64,000 nt of DNA from Belliella buryatensis. Lineage in GTDB: Bacteria; Bacteroidota; Bacteroidia; Cytophagales; Cyclobacteriaceae. A program made the position numbers and the translations under genes. Numbering within the stretch: position 1 is the first letter of the stretch; each line of letters begins with the position of its first letter. Under the pieces are notes generated by a model, which was not told the DNA's origin, searched no databases, and worked only from the letters and a program-made list of their open reading frames with translations. The stretch is taken from NCBI RefSeq assembly GCF_900188245.1, contig NZ_FZOK01000008.1, positions 1 through 64,000 on the forward strand. The letters are read 5' to 3'. Below are positions 47,866-56,949 of the stretch, piece after piece.

Positions 47866-47896
47866 CAAAGGTACAGGATGATAATGGGCTTCCCAA
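47866..47896 (-). promoter_or_regulatory. Promoter of the phosphodiesterase/globin operon
   Basis: On the minus strand TACCTTTG (47866-47873) and TTG (47894-47896) are separated by 20 bases, a good Bacteroidota promoter. The expected transcription start is about 9 bases before the ATG at 47850 and 18 before the one at 47841. Confidence 0.75.
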
Positions 47897-47938
47897 TCCT
47901 TTTATATAAAAACCGAATTCAACCTCTCAAAACATCCA

Positions 47939-47970
47939 TTGATTAGGTGTTTAAAATTCTTTTATCTTTG
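47939..47970 (+). promoter_or_regulatory. Promoter of the M3 peptidase gene
   Basis: TTG (47939-47941), a 21-base spacer and TATCTTTG (47963-47970) match the Bacteroidota consensus. This predicts an unusually long leader of about 140 bases, which contains a 32-codon reading frame (47985-48083). Confidence 0.65.
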
Positions 47971-48117
47971 TGATTATAACCCAAATGTCTACTTGTGTGA
48001 AATCAAGCATAACCGAAGCAATCAGACATAACCTGTTAGCTGATGCTACAACTTATAATGCAAAACTCCACACCCTTTACTAACTGGTAGAGATGACTTC
48101 AATAAATTTATAAACAG

Positions 48118-50253
48118 ATGAAAAAAACAATCCTTGCGCTTGCAGCTTCGGCCACATTACTTTATTCCTGTGGTTCTTCAGACGAAAATACAACAACTAT
48201 GAATCCATTCTTTGAGGCTTACAATACGCCATTTGAAGTTCCTCCATTTGATAAGATCAAAAATGAACACTTTGCTCCTGCATTGAGAGAAGGTATCAAA
48301 CAGCATCAGGCTGAGATCGATGCTATCGTCAATAATGATGATGCCCCAACTTTCGAAAATACCATCGAGGCAATGGAGTATGCTGGTGAACTGCTTGGAA
48401 AGGTGTCTAGGGTTTTCGGAAACCTAAATTCAGCCAACACCAATGATGAACTACAGGCGATTGCTAAGGAGATGGCTCCAGAGCTTTCTGCCCACAGTGA
48501 CAATATTTCTTTGAATGAAAAATTATTCGAAAGAGTAAAAGCTGTATGGGGTAGCAAAGAAGAGCTAGATCTCAATGCAGAACAACAAATGCTCTTAGAA
48601 AAAACCTATAAATCATTTGTAAGAAATGGTGCCAACCTCGATGAAGCAGACAAAGCTAAACTCAGAGAAATCAACAGTAAGCTGTCTTCACTCACACTGC
48701 AGTTTGGCCAGAACCTATTAGCTGAAACTAATGCATACATGCTAGTCATAGAAAACGAAGCTGACCTTGCTGGTTTACCTCAGGCTTTGATAGATGGAGC
48801 GGCTGATGATGCAAAGGCAGCAGGACACGAGGGCAAATGGGTATTTACCTTGCAAAACCCTAGCATCATGCCTTTTCTTCAATATGCTGAAAACAGAGAA
48901 CTGAGAAAGCAAATCTGGGAAGCTTACAAAAACAGAGCAGATCAAGGTAATGAATATGACAACAAAGCAGGCTTGATAGAAACTGCGAACTTGAGAAGAC
49001 AAAAAGCACAACTTCTCGGATACAATACACATGCAGATTATGTCTTAGAAGAATCTATGGCCAAGAATGCTGAAAATGTATACAACCTTCTAAACCAACT
49101 TTGGACTCCAGCATTGGCAAAAGCTAAAGTTGAGAGAGATGAAATGCAGGCATTAGTAAAAGCTGAAGGACATGACTTTAGCATAGAACCATGGGATTGG
49201 AGATACTATGAAGAAAAACTCCGTCAACAAAAGTTCGATCTTGACGAGCAAGAAATCAAGCCTTACTTCTCTTTACCTAAAGTCCAAGAGGGCGTATTTA
49301 TGGTGGTAAAAAATCTATGGGGCTTGACCTTTGAAGAAATTCAAGACATCCCTGTCTACCATCCTGACGCCAAAGCTTATGAAGTCAAAGAGGCAGATGG
49401 AAGTCACGTAGGTGTAATTTATATGGATTTCCACCCAAGAGCCTCAAAAAGAGGTGGGGCTTGGATGACTTCATACCGATCTCAAAAAACCGAAAATGGT
49501 GAGAGAAAGGCTCCTGTTATCTCCATTGTATGTAACTTCTCAAGGCCTACTGCCAATGCTCCTGCCTTACTAACGTTTGACGAGGTGACTACCTTCTTCC
49601 ACGAGTTTGGTCATGCCCTTCATGGCTTGCTATCCAATGTACAGTATCAAAGCTTAGCTGGAACATCTGTCCCAAGAGACTTTGTAGAATTACCTTCTCA
49701 AATCATGGAAAATTGGGCTACAGAACCTAGTGTAATGAAACAATATGCTTTCCATTACGAAACTGGAGAAGTCATCCCTGACGATTTGATCGCAAAATTG
49801 ACTAACAGTGGTACTTTCGGCCAAGGTTTTGGAACTACTGAATACTTAGCAGCTTCCCTGATGGATTTGGATTACCATACCCAAGCGCAGGACATCAGTA
49901 TGGATGCCACAGCATTTGAAAAAGCTTCTATGGCTAAAATTGGCTTAATCGACGAAATCATTCCAAGATATAGAAGTCCATATTTCCAGCACATCTTCGC
50001 TGGTGGATACTCTTCAGGTTATTATAGCTATATTTGGTCAGGTGTATTGGACACAGATGCTTTCCAAGCTTTCAAAGAAACTGATCTATTCAATCAAGAA
50101 AAGGCTAAAGCTTTTAGAAAGGAAATCCTCGAAAGAGGCGGTACAGATGAACCGATGAATATGTATGTCAACTTCCGCGGAGCAGAACCTAAGATCGATG
50201 CATTACTCAAGAAGAGAGGCCTAGATCAAGTTGCTGTAGAAAGGACAAAATAA
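48118..50253 (+). CDS. dcp: M3-family zinc metallopeptidase, peptidyl-dipeptidase Dcp-like lipoprotein
   Basis: It cleaves short peptides, usually releasing C-terminal dipeptides. The zinc site is HEFGHALH with His495 and His499 and catalytic Glu496. A downstream PSQIMENW supplies the third ligand region. The N-terminus has lipobox YSC (Cys18), so it is membrane-anchored and extracytoplasmic, unlike E. coli Dcp. At 711 residues it matches the family. It has a long leader and ends in a remarkable 33-bp perfect hairpin. Confidence 0.94.
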   Translation: MKKTILALAASATLLYSCGSSDENTTTMNPFFEAYNTPFEVPPFDKIKNEHFAPALREGIKQHQAEIDAIVNNDDAPTFENTIEAMEYAGELLGKVSRVFGNLNSANTNDELQAIAKEMAPELSAHSDNISLNEKLFERVKAVWGSKEELDLNAEQQMLLEKTYKSFVRNGANLDEADKAKLREINSKLSSLTLQFGQNLLAETNAYMLVIENEADLAGLPQALIDGAADDAKAAGHEGKWVFTLQNPSIMPFLQYAENRELRKQIWEAYKNRADQGNEYDNKAGLIETANLRRQKAQLLGYNTHADYVLEESMAKNAENVYNLLNQLWTPALAKAKVERDEMQALVKAEGHDFSIEPWDWRYYEEKLRQQKFDLDEQEIKPYFSLPKVQEGVFMVVKNLWGLTFEEIQDIPVYHPDAKAYEVKEADGSHVGVIYMDFHPRASKRGGAWMTSYRSQKTENGERKAPVISIVCNFSRPTANAPALLTFDEVTTFFHEFGHALHGLLSNVQYQSLAGTSVPRDFVELPSQIMENWATEPSVMKQYAFHYETGEVIPDDLIAKLTNSGTFGQGFGTTEYLAASLMDLDYHTQAQDISMDATAFEKASMAKIGLIDEIIPRYRSPYFQHIFAGGYSSGYYSYIWSGVLDTDAFQAFKETDLFNQEKAKAFRKEILERGGTDEPMNMYVNFRGAEPKIDALLKKRGLDQVAVERTK

Positions 50254-50326
50254 ATATCCTGAAATAAAGTCAAAAAGCCCGAAGGGAAATTCTCTTCGGG
50301 CTTTTTGACTTTATTTCAGGATATTT
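50252..50326 (+). terminator. Exceptionally long terminator hairpin after dcp
   Basis: Two 33-base arms (50252-50284 and 50294-50326) are perfectly complementary around a 9-base loop, starting within the stop codon itself. The inner half (AAAAAGCCCGAAG/CTTCGGGCTTTTT) is a normal intrinsic terminator; the outer 20 pairs are extra. Confidence 0.85.
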
Positions 50327-50399
50327 ACAATTCGACGCATATCAATACATAAGATTGAATTATATGTTTCTTTTGTGTCTCAAATTTAAAACTAATAGC

Positions 50400-50795
50400 A
50401 TGAGAGTCCTTATTGTTGAAGATGACGAAATTATCAGATTTATATTATCACATCACTTCAATACAGCAGGATTTGAAGTTATACTTGCAGAAGATGGCCA
50501 GCATGGCTTGGAACATCTTATTACTTCCAATTTTGAAATCGACTTAATCATTACAGACTTAATGATGCCTAAATTAGATGGGTATGGCTTAGCGAAAAAA
50601 GTCAGATTTGAGCATGGTAAATACGACCTACCTATCATTGCTATTACTGCTGGTGTTATCATACAGGAAGAAAAAAAACGTGCCCTCTTCAATTTTATGC
50701 TCCAGAAACCTTTGGACATTAAAGGTCTGATCACCTTATCAAATTGCCTGATTTCAGGTAGCGAAAAGTTGCAAAATCACCCAGTTGCAATCTAA
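50400..50795 (+). CDS. Single-domain response regulator
   Basis: This 131-residue receiver domain has no output domain. Phospho-acceptor Asp53 (IITDLMMP), acidic pocket Glu7-Asp8-Asp9, Thr83 and Lys103 are all present. I start it at 50400 (MRVLIVEDDE), where the fold begins; an ATG 45 bases upstream adds a hydrophobic stretch without family support. It may act as a phosphate shuttle or bind another protein. The converging genes encode a receiver-kinase and a sensor kinase, its likely partners. Confidence 0.9.
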   Translation: MRVLIVEDDEIIRFILSHHFNTAGFEVILAEDGQHGLEHLITSNFEIDLIITDLMMPKLDGYGLAKKVRFEHGKYDLPIIAITAGVIIQEEKKRALFNFMLQKPLDIKGLITLSNCLISGSEKLQNHPVAI

Positions 50796-50806
50796 CGCTA
50801 ATGACC

Positions 50807-51850
50807 CTACTCTTTGAGTAGGGTCAACTCTGCACAAAATACTTTCTGCTGGTCTACAGTAATGCTTAGACAAGCCTGATTTTTTTTAGCATACTCTAAG
50901 GAAAGGTATAATCCAAGACCTAAACCTTGTTGTTCAAAATATTTCCTATTGATTTGTGAGAAGGGTTGTATTTCTATTATTTGAGGTACATCAAAGATCA
51001 CCTGCTGATTGAAAACTTTAATTTTTCGATCTTTCAGCTCTACTACGATATACTCCCCTGAATTGAACTTAAAAGCATTAGTGATTAATTCTCCCACTAT
51101 AAATTCGAATTGTTTATAGTCAAACCAACATCCAAAATCAGAGCCTGATATTCTGTAGTGCTGCTTTTGATCAGCACTTTCTAGTAATTTTAGCAGATAG
51201 TTTTTTACAGAGGGCAACCAAATCCGCTCTGTCCTGATGACATCCACTCCTTGGTAACGTGCCAAATTCAATAAACTTGAATTTAACCTATCACCAGATG
51301 AAATAGCCTTATTCAATAATTCTATCAAGTGCTCTTCACTCAACACCCCTAAAGAATCCTTGATTATATGAAGAAGTGAGTTTAGCCCAAATAGCGGTGT
51401 TCTCAATTCATGATATTTAACCTTCCTTTCTTCAGCCAATACTTCCTCCACTTTGTGCTGCAGCCACATGTCCCTATTCCACTTCTTGTTCAAAGAAGCG
51501 TTGATTGCATTCACAAGGTCTTTAGCTTGAATGGGCTTGGTTAGATAATCTTCTGCACCTGTTTCCATACCTCTACGCACATCATCTTTATCAACTTTTG
51601 CTGTAAGGAAGAGAAAAGGCAAATTGATATGTTTGCCATTTTTTCGAACTGTCTCCAGAAATTCATAGCCATCCATCACTGGCATCATCACATCTGATAC
51701 AACAATATCTGGATTATATTCTTCAAGCATTTCTACCCCCATTTGACCATGGTCGGCTTCAGCTAATTCAAAGTCATGTATCTCGAGGATGTCCTTGATA
51801 TTCTCTCTTAATTCTAGCTCATCTTCGACAAGCAATATCTTAATCTTCAT
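50807..51850 (-). CDS. Response regulator fused to histidine kinase
   Basis: The 347-residue protein has an N-terminal receiver (Asp53 in VVSDVMMP, Lys105) joined to a kinase core. The H box is KYHELRTPLFG with His147. The ATP-binding domain has an N box GELITNAFKFN and G box GLGLGLYLS. No sensory or membrane segment is present, so it is cytoplasmic and probably receives phosphate from the sensor kinase encoded upstream, with which it overlaps by 11 bases. Receiver-first kinases of this kind relay or modulate rather than sense directly. Confidence 0.92.
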   Translation of the reverse strand: MKIKILLVEDELELRENIKDILEIHDFELAEADHGQMGVEMLEEYNPDIVVSDVMMPVMDGYEFLETVRKNGKHINLPFLFLTAKVDKDDVRRGMETGAEDYLTKPIQAKDLVNAINASLNKKWNRDMWLQHKVEEVLAEERKVKYHELRTPLFGLNSLLHIIKDSLGVLSEEHLIELLNKAISSGDRLNSSLLNLARYQGVDVIRTERIWLPSVKNYLLKLLESADQKQHYRISGSDFGCWFDYKQFEFIVGELITNAFKFNSGEYIVVELKDRKIKVFNQQVIFDVPQIIEIQPFSQINRKYFEQQGLGLGLYLSLEYAKKNQACLSITVDQQKVFCAELTLLKE

Positions 51851-54413
51851 GGGGTAAACTTAATGTAAACGCCGATCCTTTTCCTTCCTGACTGCTAAAG
51901 CTTACCTCACCGCCTAGCTTGGTGATAAATTCTTTGACAATATTCAGTCCTAGTCCAGTGCCTTTTATGTTGGAGACATTCTTGGCTCTAAAAAAAGAAC
52001 CAAATATATATTTGTGGTCTGCTTTTGGAATACCAATTCCAAAATCTTTAACCGTGATAAATACATTTTTCTTAAATTTTGTCACACTCACCCTAGGATT
52101 ATCAGTTGCATTGATAGAATACTTTACAGCATTATCGATTAAGTTATTGAGGATATGAGAAAGCCAGGTAGGATCTGTATTGATGATAATTTCCTCATCT
52201 GACAATTCAAGATCAATCCTACTCCCCATGTCATGAAGGTGATTATCCACGACAGATTTGACAAATTGATTGATAGCTACCTCTTGTTGAGTAATAACCA
52301 CCTTGTCTTGTGCATTACGTTCCAAAATCAATAAATCAGATATAACAGTTGTTAACCTTTTGATTTGAGCATTGATCCTTCCAATATGGGTTTTGGACTT
52401 CTCTTTGAGCATGCCATCATCTACCCTATCCAAGACCATCCCAAGCAACTCTGTACTACTCATGATAGTCGCTAGAGGTGTGCGAAACTCGTGCGAAGTC
52501 ATTGAAATAAATCTGGACTTGAGCTGATTGAGTTCTTTTTCGCGCATCAAAGACTCCTTAAGCTCTTCTAGCATTTTTTCACGCTCTGTCACATCCCTAG
52601 AAGTAGCTAATAGAGAATGGACAACACCATGCTCATCCCTCAGTGGCTTCATCAAAATCTCCAAATAAACGGTAGATTCATTGTACTTATGCTGATGTGG
52701 AACTACCAGCTTAATCTGATCATCCAAATCACTGGCAACTAAATCTCCAGGGACTCCAAAAGCCTGTGCAGGTGTTCTACCTATTAGCTCCTCAGGACTG
52801 TAACCAAGCACTTTCTCAATAGAAGGTGATATATATTTGAAAGTCAAATCAACATCATGAAGTGCTATAATATCACCTGTATTCTGAGATACTAGTTTGT
52901 AGTTTTCATCTGCTTTTTGTCTTAAGAGATCTGACTCTTTCTTTTGTCTATTAATCCTAATTGCTTTGATCAAATTCGCATAGCCAGAGATTAAGGGTTG
53001 TAGAAACTCCACATCCTCCATTGTGTAGTCTGTCTCCTTATTAGCAAATCCCATCAATCCTAGAAAGTCTTCCCCCTTGTAAACAGGTATGCCTACATAT
53101 CTAAAAAGTGGTGGGTGTCCTTGAGGTGTACCTCCTGCTCTAGGATCTTGTGCCACATCATTAGAAATCACTAACTGACCTGTCTTTAAACTCTCACCAA
53201 ATAATGTGTTGAGGTTTCTAAACTCAATTCCAACTCGGAAATTTTGCTCGTAAAATTCATTAGTCTCCTTTGACCAAGCAATGTTGGAAATTGTATGACT
53301 TTTGAGATATGGAGCCCCATCAGGATCATAGAGAACCTCTCCAATAAAGCCAAACTTACTCCCAGTGATATTGAGAATTTTAATCAAAAGCGTATCTAAA
53401 GGACTCTGAAAATCTTCCTCAAGATAAAAGCTGAGTTGAGTATCATTGACAGCCTGAAGCAATTCATTTAACCTCTGGAGATCAGACTCTTTTTCTTGAA
53501 GTGCTGCTTGAATTGATTTTTCTTGGTTGATATTGACCAAAGTTCCAGACAAGGAAACTGGAGTGCCATTCTGGCCAAGAATGATACGAGCTTGTGCTTT
53601 GATCCAAACCAAAGCACCTGATTTAGTAACTAGCTGAAATTCGGTCTTTGCCTCTTCCAATGCACCATTAACCAACTCCTGGAACAGACTATGCATTTTT
53701 TCATGAAAAGATAGTTCTAAATAACTGAACGCATTTTTTCCGATACTTTCTTCTATAGTGAAACCCGATATAGACTCCCAAGCTTGATTCAAAAAAGTCC
53801 AGTTACCTTCGATATCAATCTTGAATATGACATCCTTGACCCCGTGAACCAAGTTGAGGTAGCTCTTTCTGCTTTTAACCAAGTTCTTTTTTTGCTTCTT
53901 GGAGAGAATTGTTGTTCCTAAAGTGGAGGCTAGGGCGTGAAGTGCTAATTCCTGCTGTTTTGTAAATAATATCTCTTCTTGACAATTATCAAATCCGATA
54001 TAACCCCAAAAATCACCCCCAGAAAATATTGGAACAAAGAGATAGGATAGGATCCCTTGCTCAACCATAGCGTCATAAAAATCTCCATTTTGAGTGTTTT
54101 TAACCAATTCATTGATGACCTTATTTTGCCTAAGTACTGATTCTATTTCTGGAAAAATAGACCAAGGAAGTCCCTGAAGATACTCAAAGTCAATTTGAGG
54201 ACTAACTCCAGGCGCATTCCACTCGAAGCTATAAGTCATACAAAACTCTCCTGCTTCATTGAAATGATTCTTAAAAACATAAACTCGATCTACCCCTGTA
54301 GCCTGACCAAGATGCTGCAGTATAAGTGGGATTGACTTTTTTAAACTTGCGTGACTTTGTAATGTAAAGTATGATTTACCTATCGCCTCTAAGATGATTG
54401 AACTTCTTTCCAT
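51840..54413 (-). CDS. Cytoplasmic GAF-PAS-GAF-PAS sensor histidine kinase
   Basis: The 857-residue protein has GAF (about 20-170), PAS (about 180-300), GAF (about 325-490), PAS (about 500-615), HisKA (HEFRTPLATIMSS) and HATPase (NLIDNAVKYS, GTGLGLNIVKEF). No membrane helix is present, so the signal is intracellular: a small molecule, light or redox state bound by the GAF/PAS modules. It is first in the two-gene kinase operon. The LytTR regulator encoded divergently 127 bases away is a plausible output. Confidence 0.93.
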   Translation of the reverse strand: MERSSIILEAIGKSYFTLQSHASLKKSIPLILQHLGQATGVDRVYVFKNHFNEAGEFCMTYSFEWNAPGVSPQIDFEYLQGLPWSIFPEIESVLRQNKVINELVKNTQNGDFYDAMVEQGILSYLFVPIFSGGDFWGYIGFDNCQEEILFTKQQELALHALASTLGTTILSKKQKKNLVKSRKSYLNLVHGVKDVIFKIDIEGNWTFLNQAWESISGFTIEESIGKNAFSYLELSFHEKMHSLFQELVNGALEEAKTEFQLVTKSGALVWIKAQARIILGQNGTPVSLSGTLVNINQEKSIQAALQEKESDLQRLNELLQAVNDTQLSFYLEEDFQSPLDTLLIKILNITGSKFGFIGEVLYDPDGAPYLKSHTISNIAWSKETNEFYEQNFRVGIEFRNLNTLFGESLKTGQLVISNDVAQDPRAGGTPQGHPPLFRYVGIPVYKGEDFLGLMGFANKETDYTMEDVEFLQPLISGYANLIKAIRINRQKKESDLLRQKADENYKLVSQNTGDIIALHDVDLTFKYISPSIEKVLGYSPEELIGRTPAQAFGVPGDLVASDLDDQIKLVVPHQHKYNESTVYLEILMKPLRDEHGVVHSLLATSRDVTEREKMLEELKESLMREKELNQLKSRFISMTSHEFRTPLATIMSSTELLGMVLDRVDDGMLKEKSKTHIGRINAQIKRLTTVISDLLILERNAQDKVVITQQEVAINQFVKSVVDNHLHDMGSRIDLELSDEEIIINTDPTWLSHILNNLIDNAVKYSINATDNPRVSVTKFKKNVFITVKDFGIGIPKADHKYIFGSFFRAKNVSNIKGTGLGLNIVKEFITKLGGEVSFSSQEGKGSAFTLSLPHED

Positions 54414-54539
54414 GCCTTATTTTTCAGATTGTAAAGTAAATGCTTAAAAATTTGTTAGCGATTCACTTTATTTACAATAAAATACCGATTATATTAAAAA
54501 TACATTTTTTGAACTTTCTTGCGGTAAAATTGAAACAAA

Positions 54540-55250
54540 ATGCAGAAAATACTAATAGTTGAAGACGAATACGAACTAGCCTTGAACATCCAAGAAATCT
54601 TGATCAATCTTGACTATGAAGTGGTCGGTATCTTCAATAATGCCATTGATGTATTGGACTTTTTTATAGATGGCACTGCCGATCTAATTCTTATGGATAT
54701 TTTGATTAACGGAGATTTGGATGGCATAGATCTCTGCTACAAGCTCAAGGATAAACTCAACATTCCGATAGTTTTTTTGACGGCATACTCAGATCAAGGA
54801 ATTTTAGATCGAATCTCGAAGGTTATTTATGATGGCTATTTATTAAAACCATTTACAGTAGAAAGCCTCAAGTCTTCAATCTACCTCGCTTTGGAAAAAC
54901 CACAAGGAAAATCCACTTCAAAACCAGCCTCTGCAACTAAAAACACCCTCAAGATTAGGGATAAAGGGTTCCTTGTACCAGTACCAGTCTACGACATTCT
55001 GTTTCTTAAAGCAGATGGGTTATATACCAAAGTTTTCACCAAAACCAAAACCTATGTAATCAGGGATATCCTGAAAGATGTGCTCGGAGACCTCCCAACG
55101 AGCTCTTTCGTAAGAGTTCACAAATCTTATTTGGTCAATATTAAGCATATTAGTTCTTTTAATTCTAAAGAACTAATCATTGAAGAACATACCATTCCTA
55201 TTAGAAGAGGATTTTATAAAGAGCTCCATGAGTTGACAGAAATAAAATAA
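54540..55250 (+). CDS. LytTR-family response regulator
   Basis: This 236-residue transcription factor has a receiver domain (Asp53 in LILMDILING, Lys near residue 104 in YLLKPF). The C-terminal LytTR DNA-binding domain spans about 135-232 (VYDILFLKADGLYTKVFT, SSFVRVHKSYLVNIKHI). LytTR proteins bind promoters directly; autoregulation is common. Divergent from the sensor kinase gene, it is the only DNA-binding protein of the cluster and so the probable output of the relay. Confidence 0.94.
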   Translation: MQKILIVEDEYELALNIQEILINLDYEVVGIFNNAIDVLDFFIDGTADLILMDILINGDLDGIDLCYKLKDKLNIPIVFLTAYSDQGILDRISKVIYDGYLLKPFTVESLKSSIYLALEKPQGKSTSKPASATKNTLKIRDKGFLVPVPVYDILFLKADGLYTKVFTKTKTYVIRDILKDVLGDLPTSSFVRVHKSYLVNIKHISSFNSKELIIEEHTIPIRRGFYKELHELTEIK

Positions 55251-55255
55251 TTCTC

Positions 55256-55588
55256 CTAGAAAAACATTTGGTAAAGCCTCCCCAACCTACTTTGAAGCTC
55301 TCCAATAGTTACAAGTCCATTGGATCTAAAAAATTCTTTCCCTTCAAAATAAACCATGATTCCAGGTACAGAGAGCATTCTCAGCTGTGCTGCAAGTGTC
55401 CTGTTTTGCTCAGCCTCTAAGACTAAGATCTCCATTTTGGGAAACTCCTGCTCAAGCAAATTTTTGATCTTAGGAAAAAGGATTTTGCAAACCCCACACT
55501 TATTTTGATAAAAGTAAACCAGTGTAGCGGGATGATTTTCAAGCAAAGCTTCAAAATCCTCGGTTGTTATCTTTTTTGTTATTTCCAT
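55256..55588 (-). CDS. Thioredoxin-family protein
   Basis: This 110-residue thioredoxin fold has active site CGVC (YQNKCGVCKILFP) in place of the usual CGPC, and cis-proline in SVPGIMVYF. There is no signal peptide, so it is cytoplasmic. The start overlaps the upstream porin-like gene by 10 bases. Being last in a cytochrome/porin operon suggests it handles a reduced sulfur species or keeps a sulfur-carrying partner reduced. CGVC may change the redox potential. Confidence 0.88.
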   Translation of the reverse strand: MEITKKITTEDFEALLENHPATLVYFYQNKCGVCKILFPKIKNLLEQEFPKMEILVLEAEQNRTLAAQLRMLSVPGIMVYFEGKEFFRSNGLVTIGELQSRLGRLYQMFF

Positions 55589-56949
55589 TGTAAAGTATAG
55601 TTTGCGATCAAGTTGATGTGGATCAAATCTACCTTATTATAAATCCATGTGAGTTGAAGACTATCTCTATTTAAAGCGGATTTTGTCAATATAATTCCAT
55701 GAAAATCTAATCCTTTACCCCACTTTGAGGGTGAATATTTCACCCCTAGGTTGGCTTGGTGGTAAGAGGGGAATGCATATTTATTGATTGCGAATGTATC
55801 AGGTTTGGGCAGGAAGTGAATCCCAGTGAAAGCATAAACTTGTAGACCTCTTTCCACAAACCTTCTCTCAAAATAGCCAGTCAATGCAGTCACTTCACTG
55901 AACCCTTCATTCCTTTCTCGCGGAATGAAAGTGAAAAATGGATCCCTACCCCATTCTCTTGGGCTAAGGTATCTCCCTTGTCCACCTATATAGGTGAAGT
56001 TGAGGTGCCATGTAGTTAATTTATCTTTCGCACCAATTCTTGCGCTGACAATCCAATTTTGATCATAAGGATCCTTGTAGCGTAAGTTAGGGTCATCATT
56101 CCCACCATTTTTGATACCATGCTGAAACATAACCTGAAGCCCAGTAAGCAACTTCTTTGAAGGATTCAATTTCCAATCTCTTTCGAATTGTGTCAGAAAA
56201 GTGCTAGATACATTTTGAACGTAAGTATGGTTAAATTCAAATGAAAAGGCCTCTTCCTCCACAATATGCTTCCAATCAAAAACTGTTACGAAATCGCTAT
56301 CTACATTCCCTTTGTAAGCAGAGGGATTACCTTGTAAATCCAATCCAATCGGGTACAATCCAAAAGTATCACCAATTCCAAACCATGCAGCAGTAGATCT
56401 TGGAGAAATCCTACTTATATAATTTAATGTTGCAGTATTGGCCCTATCTGGTGTGAAATTGAAAAACAATCCTTCTACAAAAGTCGGAGAAAGTCTTCCA
56501 TCTTGGGGGTTGATAAGAGCAGTATTGATAGGCATTTTTCCTGCTGCAAAGGAAAAGAGCGCTGCTTCATATTTGACTTGAAACTCCTCCAGTCTGCCGA
56601 AATATTGGTTATCTAGGTCTGTCACATCTAGTAAGCCTACCTCATACCTATTTCTTCCTCCAGTGATCGGATCTCTCGCTGCTAAATCTGAACTGACAAT
56701 ATTTCCAATAACCGCATACCTACTAGCAAAGGAAAACCCTTTGAATTTTGGTGTTTGCACTTTTGCATATGCTGATTGAGCCCATGCAAAGTCATCTTTG
56801 AAATTATCATAATAGGAAGTGGACATGAAAAAGCTCCTTGTTCCTAATGTCCATTTGGCTTTCTCTTTGGTAGAAACACTATCAGAGTGGCTTCTTGCCC
56901 ACAGAGACTGCGACCAAAGAATTCCTATGACCAGGAGCAAATTTCTCAT
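55579..56949 (-). CDS. Outer membrane beta-barrel porin-like protein (paralogue A)
   Basis: The 456-residue protein has a signal peptide (LLLVIGILWSQSLWA). Alternating strands rich in aromatic and small residues end in aromatic-terminated YTLQWK, as in outer membrane barrels. It is a paralogue of the protein at 60852-62240. They share ITGGRNRYEVGLLDVTD against VTGGGNRYEILLYDMND, and PREWGRDPFFTFIPRER against PREWGREQLFASMPRER. Placed directly after the TsdA-like cytochrome gene (4-base overlap), it may admit thiosulfate or another sulfur anion; that is inference. Confidence 0.8.
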   Translation of the reverse strand: MRNLLLVIGILWSQSLWARSHSDSVSTKEKAKWTLGTRSFFMSTSYYDNFKDDFAWAQSAYAKVQTPKFKGFSFASRYAVIGNIVSSDLAARDPITGGRNRYEVGLLDVTDLDNQYFGRLEEFQVKYEAALFSFAAGKMPINTALINPQDGRLSPTFVEGLFFNFTPDRANTATLNYISRISPRSTAAWFGIGDTFGLYPIGLDLQGNPSAYKGNVDSDFVTVFDWKHIVEEEAFSFEFNHTYVQNVSSTFLTQFERDWKLNPSKKLLTGLQVMFQHGIKNGGNDDPNLRYKDPYDQNWIVSARIGAKDKLTTWHLNFTYIGGQGRYLSPREWGRDPFFTFIPRERNEGFSEVTALTGYFERRFVERGLQVYAFTGIHFLPKPDTFAINKYAFPSYHQANLGVKYSPSKWGKGLDFHGIILTKSALNRDSLQLTWIYNKVDLIHINLIANYTLQWK

